Shown: positions 51,985 through 61,727, counted from the first letter of the stretch. The stretch is DNA of 64,000 nt from Actinomycetota bacterium (GCA_005883215.1 VAYS01000003.1:1-64000); one strand, 5' to 3'. The notes: generated by a model from the letters alone, not told the origin. Numbers and translations: made by a program.

Positions 51985-52970
51985 TGCGATGGCTGCGCGC
52001 GGCGGCGGTGGCCCTGCTCGGCGCATTGGGGTTGGCGCGCGGCGCCGGGCGCCGCGAGCGGGTCGTGCAGCCGGGTGAGCCGGCGCCGCGATCGGAGCTG
52101 GTGGTGGCGGCGCTGCTGCTCGGGGCCGCCGCTTGCGCCGTGGCCTTCTGCGTCTTTTACGCCACCGACAGCCTGGGGCATCAGACCCAGCTGCTGGGCT
52201 TGTCCCTGGGCGGGGCGCTGGCCCTGCTTTCCGCGGCGCTGATCGTCACCGGCAAGCGGCTGGTGGTCGAGGAGGAGCTCGAGGAGGACTACCCCGAGCC
52301 CGAGTCACCCGACGAGCAGGAGCAGGTGACCGCGATCGTGCGCGAGAGCGCTCGGCCGCTCACGCGCAAGCGCCTGCTGGCCGGCGCCGCCGGCGTGGCC
52401 GGCACCGCCCTGGGGGCCGCGCTGATCACCCCCGCCCTGTCGCTGGGGCCGGCGCTGGACACCGAGTCGCTCTATGACGCCCCGTGGCGGCGGGGCACGC
52501 GCCTGGTCGGCGAGCGCGGCACGCCCTATCGCGCCGCCGGCATCGAGACCGGGACCTTCTACACGGCGTTTCCCGAGGGCGCCGATCCCGAGGAGCTGGG
52601 CTCGCCGGTGGTGGTGGTGCGCCTTGACCCCGCCGCGCTGGCGCTGCCGGCCGAGCGCGCGCGCTGGGCGCCCGACGGGATCGTCGCCTACTCGAAGGTC
52701 TGCACCCACGCCGGCTGCGCGGTGGCCATATACCGCAAGCCGTTGTTTGCCCCGGCCGAGCCCCGACCGGCGCTGGTGTGCCCCTGCCACTACTCGACGT
52801 TTGACCCCGCCGCGGGGGGCAAGGTCCTGTTCGGTCCCGCCGGGCGCGCGCTTCCCCAGCTGCCGCTGGAGATCGACGCCACCGGTCAGCTGCGCGCGGC
52901 GGGGAACTTCTCGGGCCCTGTGGGCCCCTCTTTCTGGGGAGTGCGTACTCGGAGGCCGCGCTCGACGTGA
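51984..52970 (+). CDS. qcrA: Rieske iron-sulfur subunit of the bc1-type complex
   Basis: 328 aa. Three hydrophobic segments in the N-terminal half (VVAALLLGAAACAVAFCVFY; LLGLSLGGALALLSAALIV; LAGAAGVAGTALGAALITPA) match actinobacterial QcrA. The [2Fe-2S] ligands are in CTHAGC and CPCHYS near residues 240-275. A GTG one codon upstream is an alternative start. It overlaps qcrB by 4 nt. Confidence 0.94.
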   Translation: MRWLRAAAVALLGALGLARGAGRRERVVQPGEPAPRSELVVAALLLGAAACAVAFCVFYATDSLGHQTQLLGLSLGGALALLSAALIVTGKRLVVEEELEEDYPEPESPDEQEQVTAIVRESARPLTRKRLLAGAAGVAGTALGAALITPALSLGPALDTESLYDAPWRRGTRLVGERGTPYRAAGIETGTFYTAFPEGADPEELGSPVVVVRLDPAALALPAERARWAPDGIVAYSKVCTHAGCAVAIYRKPLFAPAEPRPALVCPCHYSTFDPAAGGKVLFGPAGRALPQLPLEIDATGQLRAAGNFSGPVGPSFWGVRTRRPRST

Positions 52971-54343
52971 TCCGCCGGGCGATTCGCTTCCTGGACCAGC
53001 GCAGCGGCTCGGCGCCGCTGCTGCGCAAGTCGCTGCGCTACCTGTTCCCCGACCACTGGTCGTTCCTGCTCGGCGAGGTCGCCCTGTACGCGTTCATCGT
53101 GCTGGTGGCCACCGGCGTCTATCTGACGTTCTTCTTCGACCCCAGCACCGCCAAGGAGGTCTACCACGGCCCCTACGCGCCGCTGCGCGGCTTTCACATG
53201 AGCCACGCCTACAAGTCGGTGCTCGACATCTCCTTCACGGTCAAGGCCGGGCTGCTGATCCGCCAGACCCACCACTGGGCAGCCGACGTCTTCGTGGCGG
53301 CGATCGTCGTGCACCTGCTGCGCATCTTCTTTACCGGCGCCTACCGCAAGCCGCGCGAGCTCACCTACGTCATCGGGGTGTTGATGCTGTTCATCACCCT
53401 GCTCGAGGGCTATCTCGGCTACTCGATGGCCGACGACCTGCTCTCGGGCATGGGGCTGGCGATCGGATACTCGGTCGCCCTGTCGATCCCGTTACTGGGC
53501 GCCAACCTGGCCCTGCTGATCTGGGGCCACCCCTTCCCCGGCGACCCGTCGTTCTGGTCGCGCATGTACGTCGCCCACGTGTTCATCCTCCCGGTCGTCA
53601 TCGGCACGCTGATGTTCCTGCACCTGGCGCTGGTGGCCTCGCGCCACCACACCCAGTTTCGGCGCCAGGCGCGCCAGACCGAGCGCAGGCTGGTGGGCGT
53701 CCCCGCCTTCCCCGCACAGGCTCCGCGCTCGCTGGGGCTGCTGGCGGCGGTGGCCGCCGTGCTGTTCCTGCTCGGCGGGCTGGTCCAGATCAACCCGGTC
53801 TGGCAGTGGGGGCCCTATACGCCGTCGCTGGGCACCAACGGCGCCCAGCCCGACTGGTACCTGGGGTGGCTGATCGGGGGGATGCGCCTGGTCCCCCACT
53901 TCGACGTGACGCTCGGCAAATACACCCTGATACCGAATCCGTTCTGGGGTGGGGCCCTGTTCCCCCTAAGCGTCCTGGTCGCCCTGGTGTCCTGGCCCTG
54001 GCTCGAGCGGCGGCTCACCGGGGACCACGCGGCGCACAACGTGCTTGACCGCCCGCGCGACGCGCCCACCCGCACCGCCATCGGGGCCGGCTTCTTCACC
54101 TGGGTTCTGCTCGTGTTCGTGGCCGGCTCGGCGGACCGGGTGACGGTGGCCTTCGGGCTGAGCTATCCCGCCCAGATCTGGGTCTTTCGAGTGCTGGTGG
54201 TGGTCGCGCCGATAGTGGTGTTCCTGCTCGTGCGGCGCGTCTGCCGTGAGCTGCACCAAGCCGAGCTGATCGAGCGCGACCGCGAGCGGGCGGAGGCCGA
54301 AGCGCGCCAGGCGGCGGGCGCGCGAGCGCCTCGCCCGGCCTAG
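52967..54343 (+). CDS. qcrB: Cytochrome b subunit of the bc1-type complex
   Basis: 458 aa, about eight membrane helices, carrying hemes bL and bH and the quinol site. Histidine ligands are seen in THHWAADVFVAAIVVHLLRIFF and YVAHVFILP...FLHLAL. The quinol motif reads PDWYLGW rather than PEWY, as is usual in actinobacteria. The C-terminus is hydrophilic and Arg/Glu/Ala-rich. The stop codon lies in a CCTAGG palindrome shared with the stop of the convergent gene. Confidence 0.95.
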   Translation: MIRRAIRFLDQRSGSAPLLRKSLRYLFPDHWSFLLGEVALYAFIVLVATGVYLTFFFDPSTAKEVYHGPYAPLRGFHMSHAYKSVLDISFTVKAGLLIRQTHHWAADVFVAAIVVHLLRIFFTGAYRKPRELTYVIGVLMLFITLLEGYLGYSMADDLLSGMGLAIGYSVALSIPLLGANLALLIWGHPFPGDPSFWSRMYVAHVFILPVVIGTLMFLHLALVASRHHTQFRRQARQTERRLVGVPAFPAQAPRSLGLLAAVAAVLFLLGGLVQINPVWQWGPYTPSLGTNGAQPDWYLGWLIGGMRLVPHFDVTLGKYTLIPNPFWGGALFPLSVLVALVSWPWLERRLTGDHAAHNVLDRPRDAPTRTAIGAGFFTWVLLVFVAGSADRVTVAFGLSYPAQIWVFRVLVVVAPIVVFLLVRRVCRELHQAELIERDRERAEAEARQAAGARAPRPA

Positions 54344-55239
54344 GCGCGCGCGGGCCGGCGGGCGGTGGCCCAGTAGGTGGCGGCCATGTCCTCGTCGCCG
54401 TGGCCCGCCTCGACCGCCTTGCCCATCTGCTCCTCGATGAGCTCGGCCAGGGGCGCGCTGGCCCCGGCGTCGTGGGCCGCCTGGGCCACCAGCCGCGCGT
54501 CCTTGCGGGCCATCGACAGGCCGAAGCTGGCCTGGTCGAAGCGATCGTCGAGGATCGTCTTGGCCTTCGTCTGCGCGTAGGGGGCGTCGAGCGGGCCTCC
54601 GCCGATCACCTCGAGAAACAGGCGGGGATCCATCTCCAGCGCCTCGGCCAGCGCGATCGTCTCCGCCACCCCCTCCATGACCGCGAGCACCCACTGGTTG
54701 AGCACCAGCTTGAGCCGGGTGCCCTGGCCCACCTCGCCCAGCCTCACGGTGCGGGCGGCCACGGCGTCGAACACCGGAGCGGCGCGCTCGAGCGCCTGGG
54801 CCGCGCCCGACGCCAGTACGGTGAGCTTGCCCTCCTCGGCGGGCTGACGCGTCCCCAGCACGGGCGCGTCGACGAGCTCGAGCCCCAGCGCTTGCGCCGC
54901 CTCGGCGCAGCGCTCGATCCCCCGGACCCCGACCGTGCTCATCTGCAGCCAGGTCGCCGGCCGGTCGTCGGGCTCGCCCTGGGCGCCGCCCGCCCGCTCG
55001 ATCGCCGAGAGCACGGCATCGGCGTCGGACAGCATGGTCACCACCAGCCGGGCTCCTTGGGCGGCCGCGGCGGGCGAGTCGGCGACCCGCACGCCGCACG
55101 CGCTAAGCGCTTCGGCCTTCTCGCGGGTGCGATTCCAGGCCGACACCGAAAGCCCGGCCTCGGACATGCGACGGGCCATCGGAGCGCCCATGATGCCCGT
55201 CCCGAGCACGGCCACCGCGGCTGGCGATTGCGCCGGCAC
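54340..55239 (-). CDS. NAD(P)-binding 3-hydroxyisobutyrate dehydrogenase family protein
   Basis: 299 aa of the beta-hydroxyacid dehydrogenase group. The cofactor motif is VLGTGIMGAPMARRM (near residue 10), the substrate motif DAPVLGTRQPAEEGKLTVLASG, and the catalytic lysine in GTRLKLVLNQWV. Relatives include glyoxylate/succinic semialdehyde reductases. The GTG start is preceded by GGGTAG with 9 nt between, the spacing seen at several stress-type promoters, but no -35 match is present. Confidence 0.88.
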   Translation of the reverse strand: MPAQSPAAVAVLGTGIMGAPMARRMSEAGLSVSAWNRTREKAEALSACGVRVADSPAAAAQGARLVVTMLSDADAVLSAIERAGGAQGEPDDRPATWLQMSTVGVRGIERCAEAAQALGLELVDAPVLGTRQPAEEGKLTVLASGAAQALERAAPVFDAVAARTVRLGEVGQGTRLKLVLNQWVLAVMEGVAETIALAEALEMDPRLFLEVIGGGPLDAPYAQTKAKTILDDRFDQASFGLSMARKDARLVAQAAHDAGASAPLAELIEEQMGKAVEAGHGDEDMAATYWATARRPARA

Positions 55240-55375
55240 GAGTCGTCCCTACCCGCCCCCGCCGGCGCCTACGCCGCCGGCCCCCGCGTCATGGAGTCGA
55301 CACCCGCGGGGGATATGAGCGCCCGCGGCGGGTATTTGGAAAAAGCAGTTCCCGGCGCCCAGCGAAAGGAAAGCC

Positions 55376-57160
55376 ATGGCCTCCCAGACCGTCGCCCAGT
55401 TCATCCTCGGTCGCCTCGCCGATCACGGCGTGCGACGGATCTACGGCTACCCCGGCGACGGGATCAACGGTCTGCTGGGCGCGTTTCACGAGGTCGGCGA
55501 GCGGCTCGAGTTCACCCAGTGCCGGCACGAGGAAATCGCTGCGTTCGCCGCCTGCGGGCACGCCAAGCTGAGCGGTGAGGTGGGCGTGTGCATGGCCACC
55601 TCGGGCCCCGGGGCCATCCACCTGCTCAACGGGCTCTACGACGCCAAGCTCGACCACACGCCAGTGGTGGCGATCGTTGGCCAGCAGGCGCGCACCTCGC
55701 TGGGCAGCGACTACCAGCAGGAGGTCGACCTGGTCAGCCTGTTCAAGGACGTCGCCCATCAGTTCGTGCAGATGTGCAGCACCCCGCCCCAGGCGCGCCA
55801 CCTGATCGACCGGGCGATGAACGTGGCCAAGGCCACGCGGTCGGTCACCTGCGTGATCGTGCCCAACGACGTCCAGGAGGCCGAGTACTCCGAGCCCTCG
55901 CGCGAGCACGGCTCGGTGTTCTCGGGCGGCACGCTGCGTCTGCCCCCGGTGGTGCCGGGGCCCGACCAGCTCCTCCACGCGGCCGAGGTGCTCAACGCCG
56001 GCGAGAAGGTGGCCATCCTGGTCGGGGCGGGAGCGCTGGGGGCCGAGCGCGAGCTGGTCGAGGTCGCCGACCGGCTTCAGACCGGCGTGGCCAAGGCGCT
56101 CAACGGCCGCGCCGCCCTGCCCGACGACCTGCCCTACGTGACTGGCTCGGTCGGGCTGCTGGGCACCAAGCCCAGCGCCGACATGCTGGCCAAATGCGAC
56201 ACCTTCTTGATGATCGGCTCGAGCTTCCCCTACTCGGAGTGGCTGCCTGAGGAGGGCCAGGCCCGCGGGGTCCAGATCGATATCGACGCCACCAAGATCG
56301 GCATCCGCTACCCAATGGAGGTCGGCCTGGTGGGCGACGCGGCGCCCACCCTGCGCGAGCTGCTTCCCCAGCTAGAGCAAAAGCGGGACTCCTCCTGGCG
56401 CCAGGAGATCGAGGCCAACGTCGAGCGCTGGTGGCGCATCCTCGACGAGCGCGCGATGCAGACGGCCGACCCGCTCAATCCCCAGCGCGTGTTCTTCGAG
56501 CTCTCGCGCCGGCTGCCCGACGGCGCGATCCTCACCGCCGACTCGGGTTCGGCCACCAACTGGTGGGCCCGTCAGCTGCGCCTGCGTAGCGGGATGAAGG
56601 CCGCCCTGTCGGGAACGCTGGCCACCATGTGCCCGGCGGTTCCCTACGCCCTGGCGGCCAAGTTCGCCTATCCCGACCGGCCGGTCATCGCCTCCGTCGG
56701 CGACGGCGCGATGCAGATGCTGGGCAACAACGCGCTGGTCGACATCGCCCACTACTACCGGCGCTGGAGCGACCCGCGCTGCGTGATCGTGATCCTGCAC
56801 AACAACGACCTCAACCAGGTCACCTGGGAGCAGCGCGTCATGTCCGGCGACCCCAAGCTCGACGCCTCGCAGGTGCTGCCCGACTTCGACTACGCCGGCT
56901 ATGCCCGCCTGCTGGGCCTGGACGGGGTGCGGGTGGACGCCCCCGAGCAGGTGGGCGAGGCGCTGGAGCACGCGCTCTCGGCCGAGCGTCCCGCCGTGGT
57001 CGAGGCGATCACCGACCCCGAGGTACCGCCGCTTCCCCCCCACATCCGCTTTGACCAGGCCAAGAAGCTCTCCCAGGCGGTGCTCAAGGGCGATCCGGCC
57101 CGCAAGGAGATCGTCACCCAGTCGACCAAGGGCAAGCTCGCCGAGCTGCTGACGCGCTAG
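55376..57160 (+). CDS. ThDP-dependent pyruvate oxidase/acetolactate synthase-like enzyme
   Basis: 594 aa with the three ThDP-enzyme domains: N-terminal YGYPGDGINGLLGAF and the catalytic glutamate in CRHEEIAAFAA; a central FAD/Rossmann-like domain; and the C-terminal cofactor motif VGDGAMQMLGNNALVDIAHYY...NNDLNQ. It is closer in layout to pyruvate oxidase (PoxB) than to biosynthetic acetolactate synthase. That fits the next gene, 3 nt away, which should yield pyruvate. A GGGTAT box lies at 55330-55335 without a clear -35. Ribosome site: AAAGGAAAG. Confidence 0.87.
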   Translation: MASQTVAQFILGRLADHGVRRIYGYPGDGINGLLGAFHEVGERLEFTQCRHEEIAAFAACGHAKLSGEVGVCMATSGPGAIHLLNGLYDAKLDHTPVVAIVGQQARTSLGSDYQQEVDLVSLFKDVAHQFVQMCSTPPQARHLIDRAMNVAKATRSVTCVIVPNDVQEAEYSEPSREHGSVFSGGTLRLPPVVPGPDQLLHAAEVLNAGEKVAILVGAGALGAERELVEVADRLQTGVAKALNGRAALPDDLPYVTGSVGLLGTKPSADMLAKCDTFLMIGSSFPYSEWLPEEGQARGVQIDIDATKIGIRYPMEVGLVGDAAPTLRELLPQLEQKRDSSWRQEIEANVERWWRILDERAMQTADPLNPQRVFFELSRRLPDGAILTADSGSATNWWARQLRLRSGMKAALSGTLATMCPAVPYALAAKFAYPDRPVIASVGDGAMQMLGNNALVDIAHYYRRWSDPRCVIVILHNNDLNQVTWEQRVMSGDPKLDASQVLPDFDYAGYARLLGLDGVRVDAPEQVGEALEHALSAERPAVVEAITDPEVPPLPPHIRFDQAKKLSQAVLKGDPARKEIVTQSTKGKLAELLTR

Positions 57161-57163
57161 TAG

Positions 57164-60100
57164 ATGGCCGGCACGACCCACGCCGACCGGCGCGACCTGC
57201 AGGCCGCGCGCGCCCGCCGGCCCGAGTCCGGCTACCGCCCCCAGCAAAACCGCCACTACGAGCGCGTCGACCTGGATCCCGGGGCCCTGGAGCACGACCT
57301 CGCCGCCCGGGTGCGGGGCGAGGTGCGCTTCGATCAGGCCTACCGGGCGGCCTACACCTGCGATAGCTCGAACTACCGCCAGGCGCCCCTCGGGGTGGTG
57401 TGCCCCTACGACGCCGACGACGTCGTGCAGGCGCTTGGTGCCTGTCACGCCCACCGGGCGCCGGTGACCTTTCGCGGCGCCGGCACCAGCCTGGCCGGTC
57501 AGGGGACCAACGCCGCGGTGGTGGTGGACACCTCGCGCCACATGCGCGAGATCCTCCGGATCGACCCCGAGGCCCGGCTCGCCCGCGTGCAGCCCGGTGT
57601 CACGCGCGATCAGCTGGCTAAGCCGCTGGAGTCTCGCTACGGGCTGTCGTTTCCCCCCGACACCTCGACCCACGCCTACGCCACCTTCGGGGGCATGATC
57701 GCCAACAACTCCTGCGGTGCGCACTCGGTGATGACCGGGCGCACCTCGGACAACCTGGCGGCACTGGAGGTCGCGCTGGCCGACGGGACCCGGATGACGG
57801 TCGGCGCCACCAGCGAACAGGAGCTGGCCGAGATCATCGCCCGGGGCGATCGCCAGGGGCAGATCTACCGCGCGCTGCGCGACCTGCGCGACCGCTACGG
57901 CCAGCGCGTGCGCGAGCGCTACCCCCGGATCCCGCGCCGGGTATCGGGATACAACCTCGACGAGCTGCTACCCGAGAACGGCTTTCACGTGGCGCGCGCG
58001 CTGGCCGGCAGTGAGGGCACCCTGTGCGCGATCCTCGACGCCACCGTGCACCTGCACGACTGGCCGCACGCGCGGAGCCAGCTGATCCTCGGCTACCCGT
58101 CGATCTTCCAGGCGGCCGACCACGTTCCCGAGATCATGGCCACCGGTCCGATGGCCTGCGAGGCGATCGACCGCGTGCTGGTCGACGACATGCGCCAGCA
58201 AGGCATGAAGGCGGACGAGCTGCCACTGCTCCCCGACGGGGATGGCTGGCTGCTCGTGGAGTACGGGGCGGACACGCGCGAGGAGGCCGACGCGCGCGCC
58301 CGAGAGGTCATGCAAAAGCTGGGCAAGGACGCGGTCACGCCGGAGATGAAGATGTACGACGACCCGGCCGACGAGCAGAAGCTGTGGAGCGTGCGCGAAG
58401 CGGGGCTAGGGGCCACCGCCTACCTACCTGGGGCGATCGACCACTACGAGGGCTGGGAGGACGCCGCCGTGCCTCCCGAGAGCCTGGGCGCCTACTTGCG
58501 CGACTTCCAGGCGCTGCTCGACCGCTACGGGTATGACACGTCCAAGTACGGGCACTTCGGCCAGGGGCTGGTGCACTGCCGCATCAACTTCGGCCTGCGC
58601 AGCGCGGGCGGCGTGGCGGACTGGCGCTCGTTCATGGAGGAGGCGACCAGCCTGGTGGTCGAGCACGGCGGGGTGTTCTCCGGAGAGCACGGCGACGGGC
58701 AGTCCAAGGCGGAGTTCCTGGACAAGATCTACGGGACCGAGCTGGTGCGGGCGTTCGCCGAGTTCAAGGCGATCTGGGATCCCGACGGGCTGATGAACCC
58801 CCACAAGGTGGTGGAGCCCTATCGCATCACCGACAACCTCAAGCTGGGCACCGACTACCGCCCACCGGACCCGCGCACGCACTTCTCCTACCCCGAGGAC
58901 GGCGGCTCGTTTGCCCACGCAGCGCTGCGCTGCGTGGGGGCGGGCAAATGCCGCGACACCTCCGAGGGCACGATGTGCCCCAGCTACATGGCCACGCTCG
59001 ATGAGGAGCACACGACCCGGGGAAGGGCGCGGGTGCTGTTCGAGATGCTCAGAGGCGAGGTCATCACCGACGGCTGGCGCTCGGACGCGGTGCACGAGTC
59101 GCTGGACTTGTGCCTGTCGTGCAAGGGGTGCAAGGGAGATTGCCCGGTCAGCGTGGACATGGCCACCTACAAGGCCGAGTTCCTATCGCGCTACTACAAG
59201 CGTCGCCTGCGCCCCCGGCCCGCCTACGCAATGGGACTGATCATGCTGCACGCCCGGCTCGCCTCGCGCGTGCCCCGGCTGGCCAACCTGGCCACCCAGA
59301 CCCCCGGCGTGCGTCGCCTGGCCCAGCGGGCGGCTGGCCTGACCACCGAGCGGCCGATGCCGCCGTTTGCCCGCCAGACGTTCAGGTCGTGGTTTGCCGC
59401 GCGCGGAGCCGTCAATCCCCAGGCCCCACCGGTGGTCCTGTTCGCCGACACGTTCAACAACTACCTGCACCCCGAGGTGGCCAAGGCGGGCTGCGAGGTG
59501 CTCGAATCGGCGGGGCGGCGGGTGGTGGTGCCCGAGCGGCCGCTGTGCTGTGGGCGCCCGCTGTTTGACTACGGCATGCTGCCCACGGCCAAACGCCTGC
59601 TCGGCGACCTGGTGGACGGCCTGCGGCCCTGGATCCGCGAGGGGATCCACCTGGTGGTGCTCGAGCCGAGCTGCGCGGCCTCGCTGCGCGACGAGCTGGT
59701 GTCGCTGTTCCCCCACGACGAGGACGCCAAACGCCTGAGCCTGCAGACCCTCACCCTGGGCGAATATCTACGCGACCACGCCGACGGCTGGCAGCCTCCC
59801 TCGCTGGATCGCGACGCGCTCGTCCACGGCCACTGCCACCAGAAGGCGATCATCGGCACGGACGCCGAGACCGAGCTGCTGGAGCGCATGGGGGTGCGCT
59901 TCGGGGACGAGCTCGACGCCGGCTGCTGCGGCCTGGCCGGTTCCTTCGGCTTCGAAGCCGACAAGTACGAGCTGTCGATGAAGATCGGCGAACGAAAGCT
60001 GCTGCCCGCGGTGCGCGAGGCGGGGGAGAGCACGTTGATCGTCAACGACGGCTTCTCGTGCAAGACCCAGATCGCCCACGGCACCGAGCGGAGCGCGCTT

Positions 60101-60196
60101 CACCTCGCCCAGGTGATCAAGATGGCGCTCGACCACGGGCCCGAGGGCGTGGCCGGTCCCCGCCCCGAGCGCGCCTACCCCGACCTGCTGCTCTAG
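57164..60196 (+). CDS. FAD-linked oxidase fused to Fe-S protein, D-lactate dehydrogenase-like
   Basis: 1010 aa. The N-terminal half is an FAD_binding_4 domain (FRGAGTSLAGQGTNAAVVVD, FPPDTSTHAYATFGGMIANNSCG) with the FAD oxidase C-terminal domain. The second half has two [4Fe-4S] motifs (CVGAGKCRDT...CPSY; CLSCKGCKGDCPV) and two CCG-type domains (RPLCCGRPLFDYG; GHCHQKAI...GCCGLAGSFGFE). This GlcD-GlcF-like fusion matches respiratory D-lactate or 2-hydroxyacid dehydrogenases feeding quinones. In operon with the pyruvate-oxidase-like gene. Confidence 0.9.
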   Translation: MAGTTHADRRDLQAARARRPESGYRPQQNRHYERVDLDPGALEHDLAARVRGEVRFDQAYRAAYTCDSSNYRQAPLGVVCPYDADDVVQALGACHAHRAPVTFRGAGTSLAGQGTNAAVVVDTSRHMREILRIDPEARLARVQPGVTRDQLAKPLESRYGLSFPPDTSTHAYATFGGMIANNSCGAHSVMTGRTSDNLAALEVALADGTRMTVGATSEQELAEIIARGDRQGQIYRALRDLRDRYGQRVRERYPRIPRRVSGYNLDELLPENGFHVARALAGSEGTLCAILDATVHLHDWPHARSQLILGYPSIFQAADHVPEIMATGPMACEAIDRVLVDDMRQQGMKADELPLLPDGDGWLLVEYGADTREEADARAREVMQKLGKDAVTPEMKMYDDPADEQKLWSVREAGLGATAYLPGAIDHYEGWEDAAVPPESLGAYLRDFQALLDRYGYDTSKYGHFGQGLVHCRINFGLRSAGGVADWRSFMEEATSLVVEHGGVFSGEHGDGQSKAEFLDKIYGTELVRAFAEFKAIWDPDGLMNPHKVVEPYRITDNLKLGTDYRPPDPRTHFSYPEDGGSFAHAALRCVGAGKCRDTSEGTMCPSYMATLDEEHTTRGRARVLFEMLRGEVITDGWRSDAVHESLDLCLSCKGCKGDCPVSVDMATYKAEFLSRYYKRRLRPRPAYAMGLIMLHARLASRVPRLANLATQTPGVRRLAQRAAGLTTERPMPPFARQTFRSWFAARGAVNPQAPPVVLFADTFNNYLHPEVAKAGCEVLESAGRRVVVPERPLCCGRPLFDYGMLPTAKRLLGDLVDGLRPWIREGIHLVVLEPSCAASLRDELVSLFPHDEDAKRLSLQTLTLGEYLRDHADGWQPPSLDRDALVHGHCHQKAIIGTDAETELLERMGVRFGDELDAGCCGLAGSFGFEADKYELSMKIGERKLLPAVREAGESTLIVNDGFSCKTQIAHGTERSALHLAQVIKMALDHGPEGVAGPRPERAYPDLLL

Positions 60197-60212
60197 AGGG
60201 TCCGGCTGGCCC

Positions 60213-61001
60213 TCAGCGCAGGGTGGCGGCGGTCCGCTCCTGGGCGCTCAACTCGAAGGTGTGGTAGCCGCGCCTCATCACCGGTATGGAGACGTTGTAC
60301 ACCGGCACGCCGGCCACCGCGCCCTCGAAGCTACCGACGTGAGCGTGGCCGTGGACGACCAGGTCGGGCTCGTGCTCGACGATCGGGGCCGCCAACCGGT
60401 CGGTGCCCAGAAAGGTCCAGATCCCGGGCGGCTCACCGACCAGGGTGTCTCCGGTGGGCGAGTAATGCAGGAGCACGATACGGATCTGGCACAGCGCGAT
60501 CTCTCGCAGGGCACCGTCGAGCGCCTCGACCTCGCATCCCGCCAGCCGGTAGAGCTCGCGCAGGGCGGGTTCGCCGAAGTCCGACAGGTGCGAGCTACCG
60601 GCGAAGCCGCCGACGAACCCCTTCGTGCCGGCGATCCCGACGCTCTGGCCGGCGACCTTGATGGTGGCCGAGTCTCCTCCCAGGACCCGGATGCCTCCCT
60701 GCTCGAGCCGGCCGATCACCTCGGTGGGCCGCCCGGCGTGACAGTCGTGGTTGCCCAGCACCGCGAAGACGGGGATCTCCAGCCGATGACAGATCGCCGC
60801 TAGCGCCGCGGCCTCGTCGGGCTCGCCGTGGGTGGTCAGGTCGCCGGCCAGCAGCAGCATGTCGGCGCGATCAGAGACGTCGGCCAGCGCTGCCTCGACC
60901 TCCTTGGTGCGCTCGCGGGCGCAGTGGACGTCTCCGGTCGCCGCCACCCGCACAGGCGTGTGCCCACGGGCGTTTGCCCCGGTGGGCTGCTCGGTTGCCA
61001 T
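60213..61001 (-). CDS. Metallophosphoesterase
   Basis: 262 aa with the calcineurin-like metal motifs in order: TGDVHC (residue 22 on), AGDLTTHGEPD, LGNHDCH, a histidine in VLLHYSPTGDT, and VHGHAHVGSFEG. Substrate unknown; the family covers nucleases, cyclic nucleotide and nucleotide phosphatases. GGGTAG (61016-61011) lies 9 nt before the ATG on the minus strand, without a -35 match. Confidence 0.9.
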   Translation of the reverse strand: MATEQPTGANARGHTPVRVAATGDVHCARERTKEVEAALADVSDRADMLLLAGDLTTHGEPDEAAALAAICHRLEIPVFAVLGNHDCHAGRPTEVIGRLEQGGIRVLGGDSATIKVAGQSVGIAGTKGFVGGFAGSSHLSDFGEPALRELYRLAGCEVEALDGALREIALCQIRIVLLHYSPTGDTLVGEPPGIWTFLGTDRLAAPIVEHEPDLVVHGHAHVGSFEGAVAGVPVYNVSIPVMRRGYHTFELSAQERTAATLR

Positions 61002-61058
61002 GTCGGCTATCTACCCCGCCGCGCGGGTCCCAGCACATTGGCGGGTAGTTGGAGGACG

Positions 61059-61727
61059 ATGGGTTCTGGACAGACTCACGCGGCGATAGCGGCGACGTTG
61101 CGAAAGGCCACTGCCGCTCTGCGCGACGCCGGCGTGCCGTTCATGCTCTCGGGCAGCTTTGCCTGCTGGGCGCGCGGCGGCCCCCGCTCCCAGAACGACC
61201 TCGACCTCATGCTTCACCGGGCTGACGCCGAACGCGCGCTGGCCGCGCTCGAGTCGGTGGGCATGCGGGGCGAGCACCCGCCCGAGGAGTGGCTACTGAA
61301 GGCGTGGGACGACGAGGTGATGGTCGATTTGATCTTCGAGTCGCTCGGGGTGGGCGAAGTGACCCCGGAGATGATCGAGCGCGCCGAGCGCATGTCGGTA
61401 CTGGCCATCAGCATGCCGGTGATGTCGATCGAGGACATCCTCGTCGGCAAGCTGCTGGCCATCTCCGAGCAGAAGCTCGACTACGGTCCGCTGCTGGAGA
61501 TCGCCCGCTCGCTGCGCGAGAGCATCGACTGGAGCGAGGTCCGGGCGCGGATTCACGCCTCACCTTATGCCCGGGCGTTCTTTGCGCTGCTCGCGGAGCT
61601 CGACGTCGTCGCTCCCCTGTCGGAGTCCTACGCTCCCCCGGCCCGCCCCTACGCCGGGCAGCCCAGGCCCCCGCGCACAAGGCTCACGCGGCGCATGGAC
61701 CTCCGGGCGCGGGACAGCCAGCCCTAG
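61059..61727 (+). CDS. Nucleotidyltransferase-fold protein
   Basis: 222 aa, with a strong ribosome site (GGAGG) 3 nt before the ATG. The nucleotidyltransferase pattern is visible as LSGSFACWARGGPRSQNDLDLML (GS... and D-x-D near residues 31-53). This is followed by EVMVDLIFE, a plausible third acidic residue, and ISMPVMSIEDILVGKLLA, as in AbiEii-like and MNT-type proteins. No paired toxin or antitoxin gene is obvious next to it. Function unknown. Confidence 0.75.
   Translation: MGSGQTHAAIAATLRKATAALRDAGVPFMLSGSFACWARGGPRSQNDLDLMLHRADAERALAALESVGMRGEHPPEEWLLKAWDDEVMVDLIFESLGVGEVTPEMIERAERMSVLAISMPVMSIEDILVGKLLAISEQKLDYGPLLEIARSLRESIDWSEVRARIHASPYARAFFALLAELDVVAPLSESYAPPARPYAGQPRPPRTRLTRRMDLRARDSQP

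Noticed and set aside
61059-61727. Toxin-antitoxin module at the nucleotidyltransferase gene
   Set aside because: The fold suggests it, but no small partner gene overlaps or adjoins on the same strand; the neighbours are a metallophosphoesterase and a gene on the opposite strand.
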